DNA of 64,000 nt from Blattabacterium clevelandi (GTDB lineage: Bacteria > Bacteroidota > Bacteroidia > Flavobacteriales > Blattabacteriaceae), in assembly GCF_003268615.1 (NCBI RefSeq), contig NZ_CP029844.1, positions 310,001 through 374,000 on the forward strand, in the 5' to 3' direction. The notes beneath the pieces were generated by a model. That model saw only the letters and a list, made by a program, of their open reading frames with translations, did no database searches and was not told where the DNA came from. Numbering within the stretch: the first letter of the stretch is position 1; each line of letters starts with the position of its first letter. Position numbers and translations under genes: made by a program. Shown piece after piece: positions 8,624 through 17,299 of this stretch.

Positions 8624-8663
8624 AATATCGAGAATGCAATAATGCAGCTCGGTATTTTTTTTT
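8624..8663 (+). terminator. Rho-independent terminator after the porin gene
   Basis: A hairpin AATATCGAG-AA-TGCA-ATAA-TGCA-G-CTCGGTATT, with one G:T pair and small bulges, is followed by nine T (8655-8663). It starts 15 bases after the porin stop and ends 17 bases before nadD. Confidence 0.85.
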
Positions 8664-8679
8664 ATTTTTTTTCGGTATT

Positions 8680-9272
8680 ATGAAAATAGGACTTTATTTT
8701 GGATCCTTTAACCCCATTCATTTAGGACATATTATTCTTGCTAACCATATCGTAGAATTTTTAGATATAGATCATATTTGGTTCGTAGTCTCTCCACAAA
8801 ATCCACTAAAAAAAAAAAGAATCTTTTAGATTATGTTCATAGAGTTAAAATGCTTCGTATAGCCATTTTTGGTTATAAAAAAATGAGTTTTTTAGATATA
8901 GAATCTGGATGTTACCCTTCTTATACAATTAATACACTTGATGTTATAAAAAAAAAATATCCTAAAGATAAATTTACTCTCATTCTAGGAATAGATTCTT
9001 TATATTCTATAAAAAAATGGAAAAATTATAAAATAATTTTAAATAAATATGATATTTTTGTATACCCTCGTCTTGGTACTTTCTCTAACTATAATCATTT
9101 TTTTATCCCTATTCAACATAATAAAATATTTTTTTTGAAAGCGCCAATTATTGAAATATCTTCTTCTTACATTCGTAATTCTATTCAAAAAGGAAAGAAT
9201 ATGAACCATTTACTTCAAACAGAAGTTTGGAAGTATATAAAAAAACATAAGTTTTATAGAACAAAAAATTAA
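8680..9272 (+). pseudogene. nadD: Nicotinate-nucleotide adenylyltransferase, frameshifted at a poly(A) run
   Basis: NadD adenylates nicotinate mononucleotide in NAD synthesis. Frame 1 from ATG 8680 gives [17 protein letters not shown], the nucleotidyltransferase signature with its HLGH motif, and runs to a stop at 8827-8829. The rest of the protein continues in another frame after an 11-base A run (8808-8818): [17 protein letters not shown], then the LILGIDSLYSIKKWKNY segment and the EISSSYIRNSIQKGK motif, ending at 9272. One extra A (or two fewer) would restore a full-length enzyme of about 197 aa. Everything else looks intact, so it may still be expressed through transcriptional slippage. 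Confidence 0.9.
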
Positions 9273-9285
9273 ATTGTATTTTTTT

Positions 9286-10185
9286 TTATCCCATTCTAAA
9301 AATAAAATATTGATAGGCCTTTTTTAATAATATTCTAAATTCTAATTCCAAAAATATTTTTTCTATGGAATTCCAATTTGGTTTTTTTATATAAAATTTT
9401 TCATCATGAAAATAGAAAAGAGGAATATTAGTAACAATAGTTGCTAATCTTTTAGATAAAAAACCTAATTCTTTATTTTGTTCAATATTTTTTTTAATTT
9501 TTCCGCTAAGATCATGAGTGGAATTTAAAAATTTTTCAAGACTTCCATACTTTTTAATAAATTTTCTAGCATTTTTTTCTCCTATTCCTGGTAGTCCTGG
9601 AATATTATCAGAATGATCCCCCATCATACTCCATAAATCTATAACTTGTTTTGGTTTTTTTACCCCAAATTTTTCTTTTATTTCTTCAATACCTAATATT
9701 TTTTTTGGATTTCCTTTAAAAGGAGGTCTGTAAATTTTTATATTTTTTGTAACAAGTTGGCAAAAATCTTTATCTAAAGTAATTATATAAATTATATATC
9801 CTTTTTTTTCTGCTTTTTTTGCTATAGTTCCGATAAGATCATCTGCTTCGTAGCCATATTTAGCATAAAAAAAGGAAATACGAAAAGATTTTAAAATATT
9901 TATCACATAAGGAATAGCAATAGAAATATCTTTTGGTGTTTTTTTTCTATGAGCTTTATATTTATGATATTCTTTTTTACGAATAGTTTTTTTACTACTA
10001 TCAAAAATAGCAGCCATATAGGAAGGTTTTTCTTCATTAAGGGTATTAATCAACAAATAAGTAAAATTCAATATAGGAGAAGTATTTAGGCCTTTAGAAG
10101 TACAAAGAGGATTCTTTATATAAGCATAATATCCTTGATAAAGGATTGTATATGTATCTATTAAAAATAATTTTTTATTATTCAT
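9286..10185 (-). CDS. polA: Stand-alone 5'-3' exonuclease (DNA polymerase I N-terminal domain only)
   Basis: Flap nuclease that trims RNA primers and flaps during lagging-strand maturation. The 299 aa cover just the nuclease of PolA: KKLFLIDTYTILYQGYYAY (first metal Asp), the helical arch EYHKYKAHRKKTPKDI, YEADDLIGTIAKK, ITLDKDFCQLV, and the helix-hairpin-helix MMGDHSDNIPGLPGIGEKNA. PolA is normally about 900 aa; the proofreading and polymerase domains are absent and no remnant is seen next to it, because nadD follows on one side and metG on the other. It begins with a clean ATG and keeps its active-site acids, so it is probably functional as a nuclease. Confidence 0.92.
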   Translation of the reverse strand: MNNKKLFLIDTYTILYQGYYAYIKNPLCTSKGLNTSPILNFTYLLINTLNEEKPSYMAAIFDSSKKTIRKKEYHKYKAHRKKTPKDISIAIPYVINILKSFRISFFYAKYGYEADDLIGTIAKKAEKKGYIIYIITLDKDFCQLVTKNIKIYRPPFKGNPKKILGIEEIKEKFGVKKPKQVIDLWSMMGDHSDNIPGLPGIGEKNARKFIKKYGSLEKFLNSTHDLSGKIKKNIEQNKELGFLSKRLATIVTNIPLFYFHDEKFYIKKPNWNSIEKIFLELEFRILLKKAYQYFIFRMG

Positions 10186-10233
10186 ATTTCATAATAATTT
10201 TTATAAAAAATTTCTTTTTCATAATAATGCTAC

Positions 10234-10241
10234 TAATTTTG
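10234..10241 (+). promoter_or_regulatory. Possible -7 promoter element for metG
   Basis: TAATTTTG fits the Bacteroidetes TAnnTTTG element, 22 bases before the metG start, in the 78-base gap between the divergent polA nuclease and metG. No clear -33 box accompanies it. Confidence 0.35.
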
Positions 10242-10263
10242 CAAGATTAGGTAGTTATAATTT

Positions 10264-11949
10264 ATGAAAAAATCAAATAAATATATAGTAACAGCGGCCT
10301 TTCCATATGCAAATGGACCAATACATATAGGACATTTGGCGGGGGTTTATTTACCTGCAGATATTTTTGTTCGTTTTCTTAGACGAAAAAATAAAGAGGT
10401 TGTTTTTATATGTGGATCGGATGAACATGGTGTCCCTATTACTATACAAGCTAAAAAGGAAAATACTACTCCTAAAGAAATAGTAAACAAATATCATTTC
10501 ATGATTAAAGATAGCTTGACTAATTTTGGAATACATTTTGACAACTATTCCAGAACTTCTACAATGATTCATCACGAAATTTCGACTTATTTTTTTAAAA
10601 AACTTTATAAAGAAAAAAAAATTTTTGAAAAAATATCTGAACAATATTATGATAACGAAGCTAAACAATTTTTAGCAGATAGATATATATCCGGAAAATG
10701 TCCTCATTGTAAAAAAAAGGATGCTTATGGAGATCAATGTGAAAATTGTGGGTCTTCGTTAAGTTCTGATGAATTAATAGATCCTCGATCTACTATAAGT
10801 GGTAGTTTACCAGTTTTAAAAAAAACCAAACATTGGTATTTACCTTTAAACGAATATCAAGAATTTTTAGAAAAATGGATTTTAACGGATCATAAAAAAG
10901 ATTGGAAAGTCAATGTCTATGGACAATCAAAATCATGGTTAGATAAAGGATTAAAACCTCGTGCTATAACAAGAGATCTGAATTGGGGAATTCCTATTCC
11001 TTTTCCGGAAGAAATAGGAAAAGTTCTCTATGTATGGTTTGAGGCAACCATAGGATATATTTCCTCTACCATAGAATGGGCAAATCGTAAAAAAATAGAC
11101 TGGAAGCCTTATTGGAAAAATAAGAATACTCGATTAATTCAATTTATAGGAAAAGATAATATTGTATTTCATTGCATTATTTTTCCAGTTATACTTAAAG
11201 CGTGTAATCTTGGATATATATTACCGGATAAGATTATTGCTAATGAATTTCTTCATTTAGAAAATAAGAAAATTTCTACTTCTAGAAATTGGGGCGTATG
11301 GCTACATGAATATTTGGAGGATTTCCCAAATCAACAGGATTCACTTCGTTACATTCTCATAGCAAATATGCCAGAAAAAAAAGATAATAATTTTAATTGG
11401 ACAGATTTTAAAATAAAAAATAATACGGAATTAGTAGCTATATTAGGAAATTTCGTGAATAGAAGTATAACTTTAATTCAAAAATATCACAATGGAATTA
11501 TTCCTCATCCTGGAATTCTATCGATTCGGGATAAATATATTTTAAAAAAAGTAAGAAAATATCCAGAAAATATAGGTAATTTGATCGAATCTTTTCAATT
11601 TCGTGATGCTTTAGTATGCTTTATGGATTTGGCTAGACTTGGGAACAAGTATTTAACAAAAGAAGAACCTTGGAAAGGGTTATATAATCAAAGATTGAAA
11701 CCCATTCTTTATGTTTCTTTCCAAATCGTTGGAATGTTAGCGCAATTATCAGATATTTTTCTTCCATATACAGCAAAAAAATTATTAAAAATGCTACGTT
11801 TGAAAGCTTTTTTTTGGAAAAAAATAGAAAACAAAGAAGAAATTTTATGTCCAGGACATGTATTGGGAAAATCTATATTGTTATTTCAAAAAATAACAAA
11901 TGAAAAGGTTGAAAAGCAACTAAAAAAATTAAAAAAAAGAAATAGATGA
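10264..11949 (+). CDS. metG: Methionyl-tRNA synthetase
   Basis: Class I synthetase charging tRNA-Met. The N-terminus carries AAFPYANGPIHIGHLAGVYL with the HIGH motif, a zinc knuckle CPHCKKKDAYGDQCENCG (residues about 145-160), SWLDKGLKPRAITRDLNWGI, and the second signature ENKKISTSRNWGVW in place of KMSKS, followed by the helical anticodon domain. At 561 aa it ends after that domain and lacks the C-terminal dimerisation/tRNA-binding module of free-living Bacteroidetes enzymes (about 680 aa). A strong terminator follows the gene. Confidence 0.96.
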   Translation: MKKSNKYIVTAAFPYANGPIHIGHLAGVYLPADIFVRFLRRKNKEVVFICGSDEHGVPITIQAKKENTTPKEIVNKYHFMIKDSLTNFGIHFDNYSRTSTMIHHEISTYFFKKLYKEKKIFEKISEQYYDNEAKQFLADRYISGKCPHCKKKDAYGDQCENCGSSLSSDELIDPRSTISGSLPVLKKTKHWYLPLNEYQEFLEKWILTDHKKDWKVNVYGQSKSWLDKGLKPRAITRDLNWGIPIPFPEEIGKVLYVWFEATIGYISSTIEWANRKKIDWKPYWKNKNTRLIQFIGKDNIVFHCIIFPVILKACNLGYILPDKIIANEFLHLENKKISTSRNWGVWLHEYLEDFPNQQDSLRYILIANMPEKKDNNFNWTDFKIKNNTELVAILGNFVNRSITLIQKYHNGIIPHPGILSIRDKYILKKVRKYPENIGNLIESFQFRDALVCFMDLARLGNKYLTKEEPWKGLYNQRLKPILYVSFQIVGMLAQLSDIFLPYTAKKLLKMLRLKAFFWKKIENKEEILCPGHVLGKSILLFQKITNEKVEKQLKKLKKRNR

Positions 11950-11973
11950 GTAATGAATGTGTCTTTTCATTAG

Positions 11974-12006
11974 AAAATGATTCCAAAAAAGGAATCATTT
12001 TTTCTT
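11974..12006 (+). terminator. Rho-independent terminator after metG
   Basis: A perfect 11-bp stem, AAAATGATTCC and GGAATCATTTT, encloses a loop of six A and runs into a T tract. It lies 25 bases after the metG stop. Confidence 0.88.
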
Positions 12007-12277
12007 ATTTGATAGCGAAAATATAATCCATCAATATCTATTTTTGACGAATAGAGTGTAAGTAGTATTATTAAAGTTTATTTGTATGGATCATTTTTAA
12101 TATTTTTTTTTGTATAGAATGGAGTAAAAACATTAAGGATGAATGTTATTTCAGCTATTTTTTCCATCTAAGTTAAGTTAGACTTAAAAGGTAATTTTTA
12201 GTTCAAATTTCCAGTAAAAAAAATGATAAACTAGATTGAAAATATTCTATAAAAAAGTGTAATTACATCATCATTAG
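12007..12277. other. Intergenic region without a recognisable gene
   Basis: About 270 bases between the metG terminator and tRNA-Ser. Both strands are broken by many stops and I see no peptide resembling a known protein. It may be eroded remains of a lost gene. A GTTAAGTTAGACTTAA stretch near 12172 is a weak imperfect palindrome. Confidence 0.4.
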
Positions 12278-12363
12278 CGGAGAGAGAGGGATTCGAACCC
12301 CCGGAGGAATAAAACCTCAACGGTTTTCAAGACCGCCGCAATTAACCACTCTGCCATCTCTCC
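12278..12363 (-). tRNA. tRNA-Ser (anticodon TGA)
   Basis: An 86-nt class II tRNA on the minus strand. The acceptor stem GGAGAGA pairs with TCTCTCC, discriminator G; the anticodon stem CGGTC/GACCG region encloses loop CTTGAAA with anticodon TGA; a long variable arm (TTGAGGTTTTATTCCTC) follows, then the T arm GGGGGTTCGAATCCCTC. CCA is not encoded. Confidence 0.95.
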
Positions 12364-12370
12364 ATTTTTT

Positions 12371-12635
12371 TTATATTTTTATATCCACGATCTTTCTAAT
12401 AAGATCTTGCATAGTTTCTCTTCTTCTTATCAGAAAATATTTTCCTTGAATCATCATAACCTCAGAAAAATTGGTTTTTTCTTTACAAGCATCATTAATT
12501 CTTAAATTTTTAACACTACTAAAGGCTTTTTTCATCTTTATATATTGTATCTCTATTTTTCCAGAATCATATAAGTGGAGTACCGTATTTTATTCCTATT
12601 TGTATTAACTGTTCTCTATGAACTGTATGATTCAT
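12371..12635 (-). pseudogene. lysA: Diaminopimelate decarboxylase remnant with a large internal deletion
   Basis: LysA decarboxylates meso-diaminopimelate to lysine. From ATG 12635 the reading gives MNHTVHREQLIQIGIKYGTPL, the usual LysA start; after a frameshift at TATGAT it continues YDSGKIEIQYIKMKKAF, then SSVKNLRINDACK, which matches the first 50-60 residues of LysA. The text then jumps directly to SEVMMIQGKYFLIRRRE and TMQDLI, which is the LysA C-terminus, ending at the stop 12371-12373. Roughly 300 residues with the PLP lysine and active site are missing. The match of both ends in the right order and strand makes a collapsed lysA much the best explanation. It lies between tRNA-Ser and lon. 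Confidence 0.85.
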
Positions 12636-12690
12636 ATTTTTCAACAACATATATAAAAAAAATAGAATGTATTTTGGACTATAAAATCTA

Positions 12691-15093
12691 TTATAATAGG
12701 GATAAATGAACTACATCATTCATGTCTATAACATAATCAAAGGTTAATCCTTTTAAGTGGTCTTGTTTAATTTCTTCTACATCTTTTTTATTATCCTGTG
12801 AAAGAATAATTTCTTTGATATTAGCCCTTTTAGCAGCTAATATTTTTTCTTTAATTCCTCCTACAGGTAATACTTTTCCTCTTAAAGTTATTTCTCCAGT
12901 CATAGCTAAATGAGGTTTTAATTTCCTATTTTTATAAATGGATACAAGAGAAGTTAACATAGCAATTCCGGCAGATGGACCATCTTTAGGTACAGCACCT
13001 TCCGGTACATGAACATGTACATTTTTTTCTTCAAACATTTTAGGATCAATATGAAATTCTTCATAATGAGCTTTAATATATTGCAAAGCAATTGTTGCAG
13101 ATTCTTTCATTACATCTCCTAAATTACCGGTTATACTTAAATTTCCTTTTCCTTTGGAAAGACTGGATTCAATATATAAAATATCTCCACCAAAATTAGT
13201 CCAAGCTAAACCTGTAACGACTCCTGTAACATTATTTCCTTCATAACGATCTGGATCATTTGGAATTCCAAGAATTTCCTCTATTTTTTCAATATTTAAA
13301 CGTTTTACATATTTTTTATTCATAGCAATATGCTTTGCTGCATAACGGGCTAATTTAGCAATATGTTTTTCTAGAGTTCTTAACCCCGATTCTCGGGTAT
13401 AACTTTCAATTACCTTTTCAATTTGTTTATTACCAAGTATTAAATCAGATTTTTTCAATCCATTTTCTTTCAATTGCTTAGGTAAAATATGCTTTTTTAC
13501 AATTGGAGTTTTTTCTTCCACCGTATATCCATTCATTTCGATGACCTCCATTCTATCTATCAGAGCAGATTGTATATTGGAAAGAGAATTTGCTGTAGAA
13601 ATAAACAATACTTTTGATAGATCATAACCCATTTCCAAAAAATTATCGTAAAAAGAAGTATTTTGTTCCGGATCTAAAACTTCTAACATGGCAGAAGAGG
13701 GATCTCCATTTGTTCCTAATCCCATTTTATCGATCTCGTCAATTACAAAAACTGGATTGGAAGTTCCGACTTTTCGTATAGATTGTAAAAGACGTCCTGG
13801 CATAGCTCCAATATAAGTTCTTCTATGACCACGTATTTCCGATTCATCGTGTAATCCTCCTAAAGAAACACGGACATACTTTCTTTTAAGAGCGGTAGCT
13901 ATCGATCTACCCAAAGATGTTTTTCCGACTCCAGGTGGACCATAAAAGCATAGAATAGGAGAACGCATATCTCCTCTTAATTTTAATACAGCTAAATATT
14001 CTATAATACGTTCTTTAACTTTTTCCAATCCGTAATGATCTCTATCCAATATTTTTTGTGCAAATTCTAAATTGAAATTATCTTTTGAATATCGACCCCA
14101 TGGAAGATCAATCATTAATTCTAGATAATTTCTTTGAACCGTATATTCTGGCATTTGGGGGTTAGTCCTTTGCATTTTAAGTAGTTCTCTATCAAACTGC
14201 TTCTTAGCCTCTTTAGGCCATTTTTTTCTGGAAGCTTTAGCACGCATTTCATCAATCTCTTTTTCATAAGATATATCACCTAATTCTTCTTGTATAGCTT
14301 TAATTTGTTGATGTAAAAAATATTCTCTCTGTTGCTGATCCATATCACTACGAACACGGGACTGAATATCATTTTTTAACTTTATTTGTTGATGTTCTAC
14401 GTTAAGGAAACGTAATGTTTCCATAGCTCTTTTTTTTAAATCATTGTATTCTAACAATTTTTGTTTATCTCTAGTAGCTAAATTCATATTAGAAGCTACA
14501 AAATTGATTAAAAAAGAAGGACTTTCTATATTACGAATAGCAATACTGGCTTCTGATGGAATATTTGGATTATCCTGAATAATTTTTATGGCAATTTCCT
14601 TGATTGATTCTACCAAAGCAAGGTATTCCTTATCTTTGCAAGACGGTTTATTTTCTTTTAACGCTATAATTTCTGCTTTAAAATATGGATCGTTTTGAAT
14701 AAAACGGTTAACTTTAAATCTCCTTTTTCCTTGTAAAATTACAGTAGTATTTCCATCAGGCATTTTTAACAATTTTAATATTTTAGCTACTGTTCCTATA
14801 GTATATAAATCTTTTTCACTAAGATTTTCTATTACAGAATTTTTTTGTGTTAATACCCCAACCGTTTTATCAAATCCATAAGCATCTTGTAATAACTGAA
14901 TAGATCCACTTTTTCCTGCTATAATAGGAAAAACGATCCCAGAATACAAAACCATATTTCTCACTGTTAATATACATAATTGTTCAGGAATATCATCTTT
15001 AAGAAGCTGATCTTCTTCATCTTGACTCATTAAAGGGATAAATTCTGCTTCAGACTCGAATCCAGATTCGGTAAATATATTTTTTAGTAACAT
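12691..15093 (-). CDS. lon: ATP-dependent protease Lon
   Basis: Cytoplasmic AAA+ protease for misfolded and regulatory proteins. All 800 residues of the family layout are present: N-terminal substrate domain starting near FIPLMSQDEEDQLL, a coiled-coil stretch, Walker A CFYGPPGVGKTSLGRS, Walker B VFVIDEIDKMG, sensor region ISTANSLSNIQSALIDRMEV, and the protease domain with catalytic Ser in PKDGPSAGIAML and Lys in GIKEKILAAKRA. Unlike many neighbours it is not trimmed. A 9-bp hairpin lies 33-55 bases upstream of its start. Confidence 0.97.
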   Translation of the reverse strand: MLLKNIFTESGFESEAEFIPLMSQDEEDQLLKDDIPEQLCILTVRNMVLYSGIVFPIIAGKSGSIQLLQDAYGFDKTVGVLTQKNSVIENLSEKDLYTIGTVAKILKLLKMPDGNTTVILQGKRRFKVNRFIQNDPYFKAEIIALKENKPSCKDKEYLALVESIKEIAIKIIQDNPNIPSEASIAIRNIESPSFLINFVASNMNLATRDKQKLLEYNDLKKRAMETLRFLNVEHQQIKLKNDIQSRVRSDMDQQQREYFLHQQIKAIQEELGDISYEKEIDEMRAKASRKKWPKEAKKQFDRELLKMQRTNPQMPEYTVQRNYLELMIDLPWGRYSKDNFNLEFAQKILDRDHYGLEKVKERIIEYLAVLKLRGDMRSPILCFYGPPGVGKTSLGRSIATALKRKYVRVSLGGLHDESEIRGHRRTYIGAMPGRLLQSIRKVGTSNPVFVIDEIDKMGLGTNGDPSSAMLEVLDPEQNTSFYDNFLEMGYDLSKVLFISTANSLSNIQSALIDRMEVIEMNGYTVEEKTPIVKKHILPKQLKENGLKKSDLILGNKQIEKVIESYTRESGLRTLEKHIAKLARYAAKHIAMNKKYVKRLNIEKIEEILGIPNDPDRYEGNNVTGVVTGLAWTNFGGDILYIESSLSKGKGNLSITGNLGDVMKESATIALQYIKAHYEEFHIDPKMFEEKNVHVHVPEGAVPKDGPSAGIAMLTSLVSIYKNRKLKPHLAMTGEITLRGKVLPVGGIKEKILAAKRANIKEIILSQDNKKDVEEIKQDHLKGLTFDYVIDMNDVVHLSLL

Positions 15094-15125
15094 AAAAAAA
15101 TAGATTTCTTACTTAAATGATGCAA

Positions 15126-15148
15126 ATGATGATTCATAAAATCATCAT
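15126..15148. repeat. Hairpin-forming inverted repeat upstream of lon
   Basis: ATGATGATT and AATCATCAT form a perfect 9-bp stem around the 5-base loop CATAA, in the 150-base gap between ligA and lon. There is no T run after it in the direction of transcription, so it is not an obvious terminator; it would sit in the lon leader and could be regulatory. The rest of the gap shows nothing recognisable. Confidence 0.5.
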
Positions 15149-15243
15149 CACCTATTTAAATATACTGTTTTCTATATGAAAAAAAAAACCTTCAATATAG
15201 ACTACATACCCCTTTTTTTTTGATACTATTCTGAATAATTCTG

Positions 15244-17292
15244 TTAATATTTGATTTCCTTTTCTTTCTTTTCCTTTTTAAGGAGCTCAATAAAAATATC
15301 TTCAGTCAAAATTTTCACATTATCTTTTTTCATTCCTTTTTTTAATTTTGAACCAAATTGTTTTCCAACAACGATAAAATTAATTTGATTATTAACAGTA
15401 CTAAATACTTTTCCACCTAAAATTTCTACCATATTTTTAGCGATATTCCGTGACATACAAGATAGTTTTCCTGTAAAAACAAAAGATTTTCCTTCAATCA
15501 TAGATTTTCCTTCAATCATAGAATATTTTTTTGAAAAATTTAATCCATATTTTATAAGTTTTTCTACCATTTTTTTGTTTTCCATGATTGAAAAATAAGT
15601 ACTTATACTTTTTGCTATTTTTTTACCTATACCTGAAATTGACGTTAAAATATTATAATCTGCATTGATCAAATGATTGATATCGGTAAAGGTTTCTGTT
15701 AACTTTTTAGAAATATATTCTCCTACATGAGGAATTCCTAATCCATATAAAACTCTATCATAAGAATTGTATTTAGATTGTTCTATATTTTTTATGATAT
15801 TATCTGTTAATTTTTCTTTAACTCCCTTAAGTTGAAGAAATTCTTCCCTTTTTAATCTATATAAATCGGAAATTATGTATAAAAATCCCTTTTTATATAG
15901 TTTTTTAATCATTTTATTTCCAATTCCTTGTATATTCATGGCTCGTATACTTACAAAATGTTGTATTTTTCCAATCCTTTGAGAAGGACATTTATGATTG
16001 GAACAGTATAACAATTTATTTTTTTTTATTAAAGAACTATCACATGATGGACATTTTTTTAAGAAATAGATAGGATAGGCATTGATCAATCGTTTTTTTA
16101 CATTTATTTTGGTAACTTTAGGAATGACATCCCCTCCTTTTTCCAAAAAAATAGAATCTCCATAATGGAGGTCCATTTTTTGTATAAAACGATCATTATA
16201 AAGAGAAACTTTTTTCACCATGGTTCCAGAAATATTTGTAGGGCGTACATAAGCTACAGGTGTAATGATACCAGTACGTCCTACTTGAAATTTTATGTTT
16301 AACAACTTTGTTTCTGATAATCTTTGTCTAAATTTATAAGAAATTGCCCATCTTGGATATTTATTCGTAAATCCTAAAAGATTTTGTTTTTGGTACTCAT
16401 TAACCTTAATGACTATCCCGTCAATATGGTAGGGTAGATGATTATTCCATATATTCCAATAGTCCATGAAATGAAATATATCCTGTTTTGTTTTACAAAG
16501 CATAGCATTTTCTGGTACTTTAAATCCCCAATTTCGTAGGTATTTGAAAGATTGATATTGTGTCTCAAAAGGAAGATTTTTTCCTATAACCGTGTATACA
16601 ATACAAGATAGATTTCTTTTATAGACTTCTTTGGTATCTTTCATTTTTAGGGTACTACTAGCTGTATTTCTTGGATTAGAATAAGGAATTATTCCTTTTT
16701 TTTTTCGTTCTATATTTATTTCTATAAATTTTTTTTTAGGAATAAAAATTTCTCCACGTATTTCAATATATTTAGGATAGTTTTCTCCAATTAATTTTAT
16801 GGGAATCGATTTTATGGTTCGTACATTTTTTGTAACATTTTCTCCTTTTTTACCATCTCCACGAGTTACGGCATTGGTTAATAATCCATTTTGATAGATT
16901 AAATTAATGGATACTCCATCATATTTTAGTTCACACACGAAAGTAGAAAAAGAAATTGATTTATCAATTCTATTTTTCCAAATCATTAATTCACTTTTGG
17001 AATAGGTATTTTGAAGGGAGTACATTTTATATTTATGATGAATGATTGTAGATCTATATTTTTTGGGATGAATACTTCCACCTATTATGATTGTAGGTGA
17101 TTTAGGATCATAGAATTCTGGATTTTCTTTTTCTAATAAATATAATTCTCTCAATTTTTTATCAAATTCGTAATCCGATACATTATAAGTATCCAATATA
17201 TAATATTGATAATTATATTCTGATAATTCTTTTCTTAGTTTGTCTATCTTTTCTTTGATATATTTTTTTCTATTATTATTCATTTCATTCAT
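15244..17292 (-). CDS. ligA: NAD-dependent DNA ligase
   Basis: Seals nicks during replication and repair using NAD. The adenylation domain has the active-site lysine in CELKYDGVSINL (residues about 115-126), then RGDGKKGENVTKN, RGEIFIPKKKF and the GRTGIITPVAYV OB-fold start. A four-cysteine zinc finger (CPSCDSSLIKK ... CSNHKCPSQ), helix-hairpin-helix repeats (GIGNKMIKKL, GISGIGKKIAKSI) and a C-terminal BRCT domain (GKSFVFTGKLSCMSR) follow. 682 aa, full length. A perfect 18-bp tandem repeat just before the BRCT duplicates SMIEGK. It ends 7 bases after prmC's stop, so the two share a transcript. Confidence 0.96.
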   Translation of the reverse strand: MNEMNNNRKKYIKEKIDKLRKELSEYNYQYYILDTYNVSDYEFDKKLRELYLLEKENPEFYDPKSPTIIIGGSIHPKKYRSTIIHHKYKMYSLQNTYSKSELMIWKNRIDKSISFSTFVCELKYDGVSINLIYQNGLLTNAVTRGDGKKGENVTKNVRTIKSIPIKLIGENYPKYIEIRGEIFIPKKKFIEINIERKKKGIIPYSNPRNTASSTLKMKDTKEVYKRNLSCIVYTVIGKNLPFETQYQSFKYLRNWGFKVPENAMLCKTKQDIFHFMDYWNIWNNHLPYHIDGIVIKVNEYQKQNLLGFTNKYPRWAISYKFRQRLSETKLLNIKFQVGRTGIITPVAYVRPTNISGTMVKKVSLYNDRFIQKMDLHYGDSIFLEKGGDVIPKVTKINVKKRLINAYPIYFLKKCPSCDSSLIKKNKLLYCSNHKCPSQRIGKIQHFVSIRAMNIQGIGNKMIKKLYKKGFLYIISDLYRLKREEFLQLKGVKEKLTDNIIKNIEQSKYNSYDRVLYGLGIPHVGEYISKKLTETFTDINHLINADYNILTSISGIGKKIAKSISTYFSIMENKKMVEKLIKYGLNFSKKYSMIEGKSMIEGKSFVFTGKLSCMSRNIAKNMVEILGGKVFSTVNNQINFIVVGKQFGSKLKKGMKKDNVKILTEDIFIELLKKEKKEKEIKY
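15483..15518 (-). repeat. 18-bp perfect tandem repeat in ligA
   Basis: Two identical 18-base copies (15483-15500 and 15501-15518) give the duplicated hexapeptide in SMIEGKSMIEGKSF at the start of the BRCT domain. The length is a multiple of three, so the frame is kept. Confidence 0.92.
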
Positions 17293-17299
17293 TTTTTAA

